Assembly: GCF_042453785.1 (NCBI RefSeq)
Contig: NC_091675.1
Coordinates: 9,870,501 to 9,934,500 of the forward strand
DNA length: 64,000 nt
Direction: 5' to 3'
DNA from: Malus domestica
Taxonomy: Eukaryota > Streptophyta > Magnoliopsida > Rosales > Rosaceae
A program made the position numbers and the translations under genes. A model generated the notes under the pieces. It saw only the letters and a program-made list of their open reading frames with translations, was not told where the DNA came from and searched no databases. Positions 1 to 10,675 of the stretch are shown here, one piece after another; positions within the stretch are counted from its first letter, which is position 1, and the number at the start of each line of letters is the position of its first letter.

Positions 1-204
1 ATAGGAGGCTCCTCAAACCAAACTAAATTATTGCTACTAGACAAAGCAAACTTAGCAAGCCGGTGTGCAACACCATTACATAAACTAGAGGCATGAATAA
101 ACCTCACCACAGGGAAAGTGGAAGCCAGATGCAGTACATCGTCTGCTATCATACCAATCGTCAATGAGTCTGACTTAGTCCAATTGAGAGAATTTTGATC
201 AAAG
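1..204 (-). pseudogene. LINE-type RNase H (RVT_3-like) domain fragment
   Basis: Read on the minus strand, this segment is open for about 67 codons. It carries the C-terminal signature of the plant RNase H-like domain found in LINEs: an Asn-x-Val-Ala-His-Arg-Leu-Ala-Lys core followed about 15 residues later by Trp-Phe-Glu-Glu-Pro-Pro. The window edge cuts it at its C-terminal side, and the upstream side dissolves into AT-rich noncoding DNA after about 204. No start codon or other LINE domain is visible next to it, so it is most likely a remnant of a LINE or of a domesticated RNase H-like gene. Confidence 0.6.
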
Positions 205-2192
205 TCCTAGTATTAATATATTAATGAATTACATGTAAGTTACATAATTTTTATGAAAAAAAAATAGTAATTGATTTATAGTTTTAATACTACACCCTTA
301 TTAAACTCTAAATAATTTTGAATTCAAACATTTCCCAAATATAAAAAATAAAATTAGAATAAGTTTGTACCTATTAAATTTTTATAAAAAAAATAATTTT
401 TTAATCTTGTATGTATTAATTCTTAGATATACCAATTTATTAAAAATGTACCCTTTTTAAATTTAAATACCCATTTTTTATATAAAATTTCATTCAATCT
501 TTTATCTAATCTATTTTTTAAACTTATATAGGTACATTCTATTTTGTTGATTTGAGAATGTATTCATGTCAAGTTTAATAGAAGAAATTTAATAATGTTA
601 TTCAGCCTTATATCTTTCTTTTTTTGTGCTTTTGAAAAATGTACCCATACTTTGGTACAATAAATTTTTTGTTAGTTTTGATGAACGTACTCGTGTGTGT
701 GTGTACGCACACAATATATTGAAGAGTATAATTCATTTTTAATATTTTTAATCCCATAAATTATGGGTTTTATTTAAAATCTCATTAATATAAATAATTA
801 CAAATTTTATTTTTAATTTTAAAATATTATAATTAACATAAAAATACATTATTGCATTAATGTCAGAGACTTCGATAAAAAACTAAACCACTAAGGTTTC
901 AGTCAAATAATTTAGAGACCGCATCCAAAGTGTCACTAAAAAAATATTCTCACTAAGTGGGTTAGAATTATTCAATTTTCAAGTCAAATTAATAAATTAA
1001 ACTTTGAAAAAAGAAAAACTCAAACAATAAGTCAAATTAATAAATTCATGACGATTATATACCTTAAAAAATCTAACGGACACATATACAAAAAGCCATG
1101 CAATAAGAATATGGGGATGCATATTTATGTCCGAATGTTTTGGAATATAATTCGGATTTCCTACATTTTATAAGAATTTAGAAGTTTTTAAACTTATATG
1201 TACCAGCGGATCAATGATTTTTTCTGAATTTTTACCATTTATTTGTGTATATGTCTAATTAATTTCTAGTATATAAGTAAGTTTACGAATGTATATAACA
1301 TAAAATCACATTAAACAAGATAAAATTATTTATGTACTCCTCTTTTTTAGTATAGAGTGCTAAAAAATCTAAGTCCAATTTACGCTCATGAAGTCTTGAA
1401 AAATTCACTTTTTTTTGTTACAAAAGTTTGGAAGAATTTTTTATTGTGTCCAGAACAAGACTCGGTACACATGTTGTAATACAAATAGAGGGACATTGAA
1501 ATGTATATCTTCTTATCACTTATAAGTTATAACGTGTAACATACAGTTAAAACCTCTCTAAAGTAATGCTCAGATTTGTGTCCAGGGGAAGGTTGAAATG
1601 TTTCTGTGAGTTTTCTCGGCCCCTGAAATAGGTGGATAACCGTGGTTTACCACCAGTTGTCCATCTTTTAAAAAAAATTATGGTCTCAACTTGAGACTAG
1701 TAATGCATAAGAATAAACTCTCTACATTGTGTACGTCATAACTTTTCTTGGTCCCCTCTTAAAAGGTACGCTCTACATAGTAATAATTGTCAATGAGTAC
1801 AAAATTATATTACAAAAAAAAGTTTTAGATGAACGGAAATATTTATACTTGTTTGAGACAATGCTTTAGTTTATAGAGCTAATTTCACGTCTTTAAACTT
1901 GCAGTACATATGTGTAAGAAATATAATACTTAATACTTAAGGAAACGTATTTAAAAAATACAACATTCATTAATAATAAAGACGTTCATAAATAATATTT
2001 TTAACTACAACTATATTAAATAACAGCTCTCTAAAATAATAAAATTGTTTGATCGCACATATTGGCTTGTACGTCGGTACAGATGAGAAAATAGTATACA
2101 AAAATCAAATTGTATTTGTCGGTGCACGTAGCATGTCGTATTCGTCATGAGAATAATTTTATTTTCCATAAAAAAAAAATTACACCGACACA
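205..2192. other. AT-rich intergenic DNA without recognised genes
   Basis: Very AT-rich, with many stops in all frames. A short GT/AC-alternating stretch near 690-712 reads as a small imperfect palindrome. I see no gene, RNA gene or convincing repeat boundary here. Confidence 0.6.
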
Positions 2193-2195
2193 TTA

Positions 2196-3204
2196 GAGCA
2201 GTTCCAGCCTTGTCAATAGGCCGGGGGACAGTGGAGAAGAAAAGGCCTGAGGGCCTGTCAAGTTGCTCCAGCGGTAAGGAGCCCGAGCTCGTGGAGAAGG
2301 CCCGAGCAGGGGGCCTGTCAATTTGTGACAGCCCCGGAGCCTGAGCTCCAAGCCCATTTTTTATTTTTTCTGTCAGGCGCGTGCACCCCACTTGCGCGTG
2401 GGGGCGCGTCGCCCGACAACTTTTCAGAAGAAAAAAAGACAACTTTTCAGCCTTTCACAGTTACCGTTGGGAAGCCACGTGGCTTCCCACGGTCCGTTAG
2501 ATCTCAACGGCTCCTTCATTTGGACCGTTGGATCTCAACGGTTAAAAAAATAAAAAATATCTGATTTAATATCAACCGTTCTATCTGAGATCAACGGTCG
2601 ATATTAATATGCTTTATAAATTAAGAAAAAATAGTTTTAAAATTAAGAAAAGTTACCGTTGTAACACGTGGCACAATCTGGAGTGTTGAAATTCAAATTT
2701 TTTTAAATCCAACGGCAGAAATTAATTATTGGAAAAAAAATTTAAAAAAATGGAAAAAAATCTTATCGAAATCAATCTCCAATAATTATATTTTCGGATA
2801 ATGACACGTGGCGCAATTTTGAACGAGTTAAAATCTGATCAAAATCTATCGTCAAAGATTCTCAAAAGATAACGACACGTGGCACGATGACATTGGATAA
2901 AAATCTTATCGAAATCCATCGCTAAATAATTGTTTTTTTTTATAAAATGACACGTGGCGCAACGAGAACAATTTAAAAAATCTTATCCGAAATTACATAT
3001 AATTTTATTTTGTATTATTTAAACAAACAAAAAAAACTAATATTTTATTGCCTATTGCCAGGGGGAGGGCTCCAAGGGTGGAGATGCAAATGGCAATTAC
3101 TGTTCATTAATGGTAGTTACTATTCATTAAAGGCAATTACTGTTCAAAATGGTGGATTCAATAGTGGATTGCCAGGGGGAAAGGCTCCATGGGTGGAGTT
3201 GCTC
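2196..3204. mobile_element. TIR element flanked by TTA (PIF/Harbinger-like, non-autonomous)
   Basis: The left end starts GAGCAGTTCCAGCC and the reverse complement of the right end starts GAGCAACTCCACCC, giving short imperfect terminal inverted repeats. Both ends abut TTA (2193-2195 and 3205-3207), the 3-bp target duplication typical of PIF/Harbinger. The left 250 bp is GC-rich and the rest is AT-rich. No transposase is encoded. A terminal motif (TGCCAGGGGGA plus a GGCTCC/GGTGGAG core) occurs twice near the right end, at about 3056 and 3171. Five CACGTGGC motifs are embedded. Confidence 0.6.
2468..2489. promoter_or_regulatory. 22-bp perfect palindrome centred on CCACGTGG (G-box)
   Basis: Arms TGGGAAGCCAC and GTGGCTTCCCA are exact reverse complements around a G-box core. 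It is the first of five CACGTGGC motifs (2476, 2665, 2815, 2876, 2951) in the TIR element. Three of them share a GACACGTGGCRC context. CACGTGGC is a known bZIP/ABRE-type binding sequence; activity here is inference. Confidence 0.45.
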
Positions 3205-3529
3205 TTAGTGGAATCCCACTCATCTCCTCCTCGGTCATCATTCATTAGATTGGGAAATACAACTTTCAGTCTTGGATGGTTGGACCAATCTGTTGTTTTA
3301 AATTGTTAGGAGAAAAACCAAATGTATCAATTTAAGGGTTTTTATCCTAAATAGTCATTGAAATTGACTTTCACCAATAAGATGATTCTTAAAATTAAAA
3401 ATCAATCAATGTAGTTCCTGAAAATAAGTGTCGCAAAATCAATATGGTTCATCCGTTATAATTCTGTTAAAAATTTTGTTAAGTGCTAATGTGGCACATA
3501 AATGGATCCCATAAGATTTATAGATTTTT

Positions 3530-4480
3530 TTCACAAATGGTCCCTGAAATTGACCCACACCATCAAGATAGTCCATGAAATTGACCCACACCATCAAGAT
3601 AGTCCATGAAATTGACCCACACCATTAATATGGTCCCTGAAATTGAAAATCAATCAATGTAGTCCTTGAAAATAGGTGTTTCAAATCAATATGATTCTTC
3701 AACCACAATTATGTAAAACAATTTGTTATGTGTTAATGTGAGTTTAATAATTAATTAAAAAAATTTGTCTAAATACCTTTTTGCACGATGGAATTTTTTT
3801 TTCTTATAGCAGGGCCTACTCCGAATAGAGCTCTCTTCCATAAATTATCAAAAGCACAAGGCTTAACCAAGGCCTAAGAGGGGATGTTGAAATAATTTTC
3901 AACCAACAATGGACACACCTCGGTTATAACCTCATTATCTCAAGGCAAACCTTGTCGTTCTTTGCATTACCAGACCACCAGGGAAGTGCATAACAAGCTC
4001 TCCAAGATTAAGGTTGTGAGGATGTTGATCGCCTATATGTTAACGGTAATGTCCCATAAGTTGTTGCTAATGGGTCAAACCGTCACCAAAGGTGATCTCG
4101 ATCCAGGTTCAATTCGGTAAAAGGTGTCGAAGTGTGTAAAGATGAATGTATTGAGATTTATTTTTAGATAACAGAGAGTGAATGAGGTATAGAAATATGG
4201 ATTGGGATTGGAGGTGATTGCAAGATTAGGTTTTTGTGTTGACAATTTTTTTATTAACTATTAAATTATTAAGCCTATTTGTAATTTTTTTAATTTAATT
4301 AGACTTGTGTGACCCATTTATGTGTCACATTAGCACATAACATAATTTTTGACAGAATTGTGATGGAATAACTACATTGATTTGAAACATTTATTTGAGG
4401 GACTACATTGATCAATTTTCAATTTCAATAACCATTTTGATGTCGCGGGTTAATTTCATGGACTATTTTTGTAATACCCC
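3530..4480. repeat. Inner inverted-repeat unit of the fold-back element
   Basis: 3530-3780 and 4265-4480 are inverted relatives of each other. The left side contains a short direct triplication of a 'GTCCATGAAATTGACCCACA' type phrase at 3541-3625. The roughly 480-bp middle (3780-4260) is noncoding, with no family I recognise. Confidence 0.5.
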
Positions 4481-4748
4481 ATATATAAAAAATGACAATA
4501 TATATGCGTGTGCATAAGTAACTATTTTTATGCAATGATTTTATTGAGTTTCTTTATATGTACTATGAGTACAAAAAACTTGTATTTTTGGCATGTAAGT
4601 TAGTAGGAATTCTTTCACTACAAAACATTATTTTTGTGCCTAGCTAATACTTTTTGTTTGTACCATACTTGACCAATCCCGAAACTACCGAGCACCGGCC
4701 AACGCTATACTGTCAAGGACCCAGAAGAGTTCCCCTCCGACCAGGAGG

Positions 4749-4839
4749 CCAATCACTACTCGACACGTGTCAAGATTAGAAGCCAATCAGAGCGCAGCAC
4801 GTGTCGACATCAAGAACCAATCATAACATGACACATGTC
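4749..4839 (+). promoter_or_regulatory. Triplicated CCAATCA + CACGTGTC module in LTR U3
   Basis: CCAATCA occurs at 4749, 4783 and 4817. CACGTGTC, CACGTGTC and CACATGTC occur at 4764, 4798 and 4832. Both motifs repeat at exactly 34 bp and keep a 15-bp offset. CCAAT is the NF-Y site, and CACGTGTC is a G-box/ABRE-type bZIP or bHLH site. The module lies 26 bp upstream of the LTR TATA box and recurs in the 3' LTR at 12873-12963. Confidence 0.6.
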
Positions 4840-4864
4840 AATGTGACAAAGCTACAAGTTTTTC

Positions 4865-4872
4865 TATAAATA
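4865..4872 (+). promoter_or_regulatory. LTR TATA box
   Basis: TATAAATA in the context TTTTTCTATAAATAGGGG, the standard plant RNA polymerase II arrangement. Transcription would be expected to start about 25-35 bp downstream, marking the U3/R boundary. Confidence 0.7.
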
Positions 4873-5168
4873 GGGGTCATTCCCCCACAATATTGGCTAA
4901 TGCCATTTGTGTTAAATCATTCACAAGAACTCACTAAATTGAGAGCTTGATCATTTGTACTTGTGTAAGCCCTTCACTACTAATAAGAACTCCTCTACTC
5001 CGTGGACGTAGCCAATCTGGGTGAACCACGTACATCCTGTGTTTGCTTCTCTGTCTCTATTCATTTACGTACTTATCCTCACTAGTGACCGAAGCAACCA
5101 AGCGAAGGTCATAAAACCTGACACTTTCTGTTGTACCAAAGTCTTCGCTGATTTTGTGCATCAACATT

Positions 5169-5186
5169 TGGCGCCGTCTGTGGGAA
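5169..5186 (+). promoter_or_regulatory. Primer-binding site
   Basis: TGGCGCCGTCTGTGGGAA starts two bases after the 5' LTR end. TGGCGCC is the complement of a tRNA 3' end with CCA. The exact primer tRNA was not identified. Confidence 0.75.
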
Positions 5187-5273
5187 ACGACACTTATTCC
5201 TACTCTCTTCAGCTGTGTCAAGCTGGTTTCTATCATTCGTACACTTTCTTTTGATCAGGCATCCCTCTCCAGC

Positions 5274-6691
5274 ATGGGAAGCGAAGGAAGCCACAGCACA
5301 CAGAATGACACCCCCCTTGCACATAGTGCGAAACAACGAAAGAAGGAAGGAAAACGAGTTCTTCTTCAAGCTAAAGTCGATGAGTTGGAAGCTCAGAACA
5401 ACAAGATAGCAATGAGGAATGAGGTCCTCCAGGAGCAATATGAGAAGCTCTTCGAGACACTTCACGAAGCTAGGCAAGCTCAGACACGCGAGCTTGTTGC
5501 CCCCGTGGAAGTCAACCATCAACTGGGTGCCCTCCAACATGGAGGGTCACATGCATTCGACATAGATATCCCTGATAGGGAACAAATTACCCTTCGATTT
5601 GATAATCAACATGAGGCTTCTCTTAACCCAGTTGCTTCGACCCGAACCATGAGAAGCGGAGGGAGACACCTCTTTGCTGAAGGGGCAGAAGGATCGAAAG
5701 CCGTCTTTCACGATTGTCGGGATTTCCTGAAGCAACGTCGAGAGAATTCCATCCATATAAGCTCAAAGATCAATGACCCAAGGATTTCTGAGAGACTCGG
5801 TCCCCTGCCACGGCCCGAGCCGGCCACCAACTTGGGGAAGGTGCAACAAGTCCTAGAGAGACATGAGGGTACAGGGGACTCAGAGGTGTTCCGACAGACA
5901 TACCCTGGAAGCTAGTACAGCGAGTCCAGGGAAAAATCACATGCCCTTGATCAAACCTTCCTAATTCCAAGAGGAGATGGAGATTTACGAAAGAAATCTC
6001 CAGTGGCACATAACTCCGCTCAGGACCCCCTTGTCCTACAACTTCTTGAGGAAGTAAACAAGTTGAAGGCTGAACGTCAGGCTGAAATACCTGACTGGAA
6101 CCAACCCAGGCCTGGCCCTCTTACAAGGAGGATCCTCAACACCCCCTTCAAGCAAAGACAAAGCAGAAGCTTGGCTTGCAACTTTATACTGGAAAAGAGG
6201 ACCCGATTGAGCACCTTAACCTCTTTGAGTCCACCATGGCATACCGGATGCACACCGACGAAGAGCGATGTCTTCTCTTCCCCTCCACCCTCTCTGGCGG
6301 AGCTCTAAATTGGTATTGTCGTCTTACACCTGAGACGGTAGACTCATTTGAGGAATTGAGGAAACTATTTGTTTCCCAACACATTTTCCAAACCGATCGC
6401 TTGCACTCTGCAGATGACCTGTACACTATCCGCCAGAGACCAGACGAGTCATTACGTATGTATGCTGGCCGCTTCAGCCATGAATACTCCCGGTGTGCCG
6501 AGGCAGACGACAAGACTGCCCTCAAAGCCTTCACGGCAGGCCTACGTGATTGTTTCTTTAAATACATGATCAATGCCAATACTTGAAAGACTTACTCTGA
6601 GGTGATGGCGCAGGCTTATAACCATGCCTCCGCCGAGGCAAAGACATATCAGGAGAAACCCCCTCACCCAACGCCATGGAGGAAGAACTAG
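5274..6691 (+). pseudogene. Broken gag of the LTR element
   Basis: The probable start ATG is at 5274, 107 bp after the 5' LTR. The N-terminal part is charged and coiled-coil-like (about residues 20-75). A TAG at 5913 interrupts it. The same frame reopens to about 6165, where a one-base shift moves the reading to another frame. That frame carries a recognisable retrotransposon gag domain (about 6176-6580, with the Gly-Lys-Glu-Asp-Pro start, an Ala-Leu-Asn-Trp-Tyr centre and a Phe-Val-Ser-Gln segment). A TGA at about 6584 and a final TAG at 6689 follow. No zinc knuckle or pol follows. The protein cannot be made as a single product, so movement must have used Gag and Pol from another element. 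Confidence 0.75.
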
Positions 6692-7017
6692 CAATAGCTA
6701 AAGTTTGACGGTTGGGAAGATCATCCAATGTTTCTCTAGTACAGGACTCTAACAAAGACCCTGAAGACTCCGACATTGCAGACTCAGACTTAGAGCTAAA
6801 GCTAGAAGAGCCCTCATCACTAGAACTTCCAGGCTCTGACATCTACAATAAGAAGAAACAAATTCTATCACTACATGCATGATCAAAACATAAGGAAGTT
6901 CATATATTACCCACATGAAGATGGTGCAAAGCGATGCCGGAACCCTTCTCAATCAGAAAGCAATCCGTCTTCCACAGTCACTACAAAACAAGCAAATGAA
7001 GACCGTGTCAAGCGCCA

Positions 7018-7945
7018 AAAAAAAAAAAAAAAAAAAAAAACAGCTTCATCCAAAAAGCTTCACCCGAAAAGCTTCACCTCCAAAACTTCACCCAAAAAGC
7101 TTCATCCAAAAAGTTTCACCCAAAAAGCTTCACCTAAAAAAGCTTCACCCAAAAAAAAACTTCACCTCCAAAAAGCTTCACCCAAACAGCTTCACCTAAA
7201 AAAGCTTCACCCACAAAGCTTCACCTAAAAAGCTTCACCCACAAAGCTTCACCCAAAAAGCTTCACCTCCAAAACTTCACCCAAAAAGCTTCATCCAAAA
7301 AGTTTCACCCAAAAAGCTTCACCTAAAAAAGCTTCACCCAAAAAAAAAAAAAAAAAAAAAAAAAACTTCACCTCCAAAAAGCTTCACCTAAAAAAGCTTC
7401 ACCCACAAAGCTTCACCTAAAAAGCTTCACCCACAAAGCTTCACCCAAAAAACTTCACCCGAAAAGCTTCACTTAAAAAAGCTTCACCTACACAGCTTCA
7501 CCTAAAAAAGCTTCACCTAGAAAGCTCCCTCTACATACTTTCACCTACAAAGCTTCACCATCAAAGCTTCACCTCGAAAGCTTCATCTACAAAGCTTCAT
7601 CTACAAAGCTTCACCATCAAAGCTTCACCCAAAAAGCTTCACCTAAAAAAGCTTCACCCAAAAAAAACTTCACCTCCAAAAAGCTTCACCCAAACAGCTT
7701 CACCTAAAAAAGCTTCACCCACAAAGCTTCACCTAAAAAGCTTCACCCACAAAGCTTCACCCAAAAAACTTCACCCGAAAAGCTTCACTTAAAAAAGCTT
7801 CACCTACAAAGCTTCACCTAAAAAAGCTTCACCTAGAAAGCTTCACCTACATAGCTTCACCCAGAAAGCTTCACCATCAAAGCTTCACCTAGAAAGCTTC
7901 AACACCAAAGCTTCACCTACAAAGCTTCAACACAAAACCTTGCTC
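7018..7945 (+). repeat. AAGCTTCACC minisatellite array
   Basis: After an A-run, the core AAAAAGCTTCACCC/T is repeated dozens of times with a spacing of about 15-18 bp, giving a ladder of HindIII sites. Variant units recur in the same order in separate blocks (compare about 7108-7262 with 7620-7760), so there is higher-order structure. Several frames stay open only because the repeat lacks stops; I do not call these genes. Confidence 0.85.
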
Positions 7946-8400
7946 CAAATAAACAAATTTTGTTCACAAAACCCAAGATGCCCTTGAACTTGTACAAAAA
8001 CACAGGTCAACACAAACATTTGTTTTGTTCTACACCCACAACATCCCTGTCATAACCAAACAAGCAATTATGTATATGTTTCCAAACATATTATAATAGA
8101 TCCAACAACAAGCCAAAGTCCCAAGTTTCATAATGGACAAAAGTACAAGCAATTCATCAATAATGAAGGTGCTACAAAACTTGGAATCTGCCCCAAAATA
8201 GAAATCCAACCCAAGAGACTTTTTCTCTCTCTCCCTCTTCCGCCTCCTTTCATCTATCAAATTTCTGCAACCTCTGCTCTTCTCCAATGGAGCTGAATTT
8301 TGGACACCCTATAGTTTTTGAGCATATGAACAACTTTCAAGAAGGAACCATTTCTGTTTGAGCGACGGAAATTAAAGTGTTGAAGCTCCAAACATGACAG
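7946..8400. other. Unassigned interior of the LTR element
   Basis: Noncoding between the two tandem arrays. It contains a short pyrimidine tract near 8221-8255. No known retrotransposon domain is visible on either strand. Confidence 0.5.
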
Positions 8401-9300
8401 TCGGATTCTTGCAGATTTCGAAGCTGCTATGATGTTTCGAAGATCTGGAAATATTTAACCATTAGTTCATTCTGAATTTTTGATATGTTATGAAAGAGAC
8501 GATGAGGCACAACTTCAATGAAGAAAGCATGCTGATCTGAATAATAGAAAATGGAGTTTCGAAGCTCACAACAAATCTGACGGGTTGACAGAAAAATAAT
8601 AACCAGTCATTCATCATACCTGAATTTCTTGAGTTATATAGCTCCGAGGGATCTCAAATTTGGATATGTTGTAGTTCACAAGCTGAGGAACAACTTCAAT
8701 GAAGAAAGCATGCTGGTCTGAGCAAGAGAAAATAGAGTTTCAAAGCTCACAACAAATCTGACGGGTTGACAGACAAATGATAAACAGTCACTCATCATAC
8801 CTGGATTTCTGGAGTTATACTGCTCCGAGGGACCTCAAATTTGGATATGTTGTAGTTCACAGGTTAAGGAACAACTTCGATGAAGAAAGTATGTTGATCT
8901 GAACAAGAGAAAATGGAGTTTCGAAGCTCACAACAAGTCTGACAGGTTGACAGAAAAATGATGAACAGTCACTCATCATACCTGAATTTCTGGATTTGTA
9001 CTGCTCCGATGGATCTCAAATTTGGATATGTTGTAGCTGACAAGGTGAGGAACAACTTCGATGAAGAAAGTATGTTGAGATGAACAAGAAAAAATGGAGT
9101 TTAGAAGCTCACAACAAGTCTGACGGGTTAACAGAAAATTGATGAACAGTTACTCATCATACCTGAATTTCTGGAGTTGTACTACTCCGATGGATCTCAA
9201 ATTTGGAGATGTTGTAGTTCACAAGATAAGGAACAACTTTCATGAAGACGACTTTGCGATCTGAGCTATAGAGAATGGTGTTATCTTGCATCCACTCAGG
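8400..9300 (+). repeat. 181-bp tandem array (five units)
   Basis: The landmark AACTTCAATG/AACTTCGATG occurs at 8511, 8692, 8873, 9054 and 9235 (the last as AACTTTCATG), spaced 181, 181, 181 and 181 bp. Units also share TCTCAAATTTGGATATGTTG and CTCATCATACCTG. They differ by scattered substitutions. The monomer length is in the range of plant satellite DNA. Confidence 0.85.
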
Positions 9301-9524
9301 CTGATTAGTGGAAACGAAAAGCAATTCCACCAAAGAAAAGATGAAAAAGAGAGAAAAGCTACTAATTGCACTTGATCTTGTCTAGTCAATAGCATGCAGC
9401 ATCAAACACACAAAAGTTGGAAATATTTTTAGATAAGGCATATGCGAATGTGTGACATCGAAACAAGGATTCGTTACTTTGACAAATTAGTAACAAGCGA
9501 GACACCTCATTCGGCAACTCTCTT

Positions 9525-9665
9525 CGCCTGAAGACTTGGGGGACTCCCACCATATGCTACTGCACCTTAATACTCGGCAGTCTCACAACCACTCAGTGAC
9601 TTGGATTTTTCAAGTCTCCAACCGAGAAGTTTTCCTCACTCGGGAAATTAAGGGAACACTACCTC
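9525..9665 (+). repeat. Internal polypurine-tract-like duplicate of the element's 3' end
   Basis: GACTTGGGGGACTCC at about 9533 and the stretch 9598-9662 closely resemble the sequence just before the 3' LTR (about 12715-12778: the same 'CCCTCACTCGGGAA' and 'GGGA-CACT' phrases). It therefore looks like an old PPT region stranded inside the element, as if two related elements had been joined. Confidence 0.5.
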
Positions 9666-9862
9666 AAACTACATGCTTCACTCACAAAGCTTCAACAATA
9701 CAGGTTTCAACAAAAGCAAAAATTCAAAGAACTTTATGAAGAAGGCTTTGGTGTATTTAACACAATATATTGAAATGAAGCAAAGCTTATTTATTAATAT
9801 TTTCGATAAGCCACAAATATGTACATATACATGAGTCAAAATAAACAAACAAAAGGGAGCCT

Positions 9863-10537
9863 TCACAAAGGTTGCTTAGGGGAAGTCTCAGCAGTCGGTA
9901 GAGCCCCAGAAAGAGAAAGCACCGGAGGGTGGTTATCCGGAGCCTCAGTACTTGACAAAACCCCAGAAGGAGGAGGCATTGGAGGTTCATCATTTGAAGC
10001 TTCATTACCAGGTACAGCCCTAGAGGACGAAGGCAATAAATGTCTTTGGAACAAACCCACAAACCGCTGATGATCAAGTAAAACCTTACCATCAGATTCC
10101 TTCATCTGGTCAAGCTTCCTCTTCATGTTTGTAGCATAGTCATGGGCGAGCCGGTGCAACTGCTTATTCTCATGCTTGAGCCCTCTAATCTCCTGTTTGA
10201 GACTCATCACTTCAGCAGCCAATGATTCAACTTGGCGGGTTCTAGCAAATAGGCGTTGGGCCATATTAGACACAGAACCTGCACACTGAACACTAAGAGC
10301 CAGAGAGTCCTTAACAGCCAACTCATCAGACCGTTTGGAAAGTAGTCTGTTATCTTTGGGAGTGAGAAGGTTCCTGGCCACCACTGCAGCGGTCATATCA
10401 TTCTTCATCACAGAATCCCCAACGGTAAGAGGACCAGTAGGGGATATGAAGGATGGGCGCCATATGTTGTCTGGAGAAGGCGTGGCTGTCTCTTCTCCAA
10501 GGTTCAGGTCAAAACGACGGTCGGAGGGTCCAGACAT
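9863..10537 (-). CDS. Antisense ORF of the LTR element, conserved coiled-coil protein (copy A)
   Basis: A 224-codon ORF runs opposite to the element. The ATG is at 10537-10535 and the TGA at 9863. The N-terminal 30 residues are polar. Residues 32-147 are followed by a Pro/Ser-rich tail of about 55 residues. Residues about 90-147 form a probable coiled coil (Ala-Gln-Arg-Leu, Val-Glu-Ser-Leu, Leu-Lys-Gln-Glu and Leu-Lys-His-Glu heptad-like spacing). A second copy lies at 40338-41012. Between the copies residues 32-147 are identical although 12 nucleotides differ, all at synonymous positions. Antisense ORFs are known in Tat-lineage elements, but the function is unknown. No signal peptide, membrane segment or enzyme motif is visible. 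It could be a regulator or partner of retrotransposon particles, or a captured host gene. Confidence 0.7.
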   Translation of the reverse strand: MSGPSDRRFDLNLGEETATPSPDNIWRPSFISPTGPLTVGDSVMKNDMTAAVVARNLLTPKDNRLLSKRSDELAVKDSLALSVQCAGSVSNMAQRLFARTRQVESLAAEVMSLKQEIRGLKHENKQLHRLAHDYATNMKRKLDQMKESDGKVLLDHQRFVGLFQRHLLPSSSRAVPGNEASNDEPPMPPPSGVLSSTEAPDNHPPVLSLSGALPTAETSPKQPL

Positions 10538-10675
10538 TTTCAAATGTGTTGAAGAAGGAATAGGTCAGACAAATCAAGATCTTAGAAGTGCAAGAAATGA
10601 GCTTCTACTGGTAGAGATTCAGGTGTGCTGTGGAACTTAATGCCAGCCTCTATAAAAATCTGCACTCGACGGAGC

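Larger units (their letters stand above)
4655..5166 (+). repeat. 5' LTR
   Basis: Begins TGTTTGTACC and ends GTGCATCAACA. The U3 region holds a 34-bp-spaced CCAAT/G-box triplet (4749-4839) and a canonical TATA box TATAAATA at 4865-4872. Identical to the 3' LTR except for one base. Confidence 0.92.

Noticed and set aside
2011..2442. Minus-strand ORF of 143 codons
   Set aside because: It lies across the edge of a TIR element in GC-rich repeat DNA, with no recognisable domain or gene structure.
5109..5540. Minus-strand ORF over the LTR/gag boundary
   Set aside because: Shadow of gag on the opposite strand; it crosses the LTR end and PBS.
6875..7228. ORFs reading Lys-Leu-His-Pro-Lys-Ser-Phe-Thr repeats
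   Set aside because: They arise only because the AAGCTTCACC repeat lacks stops in those frames; frames drift with unit length and no start or domain supports them.
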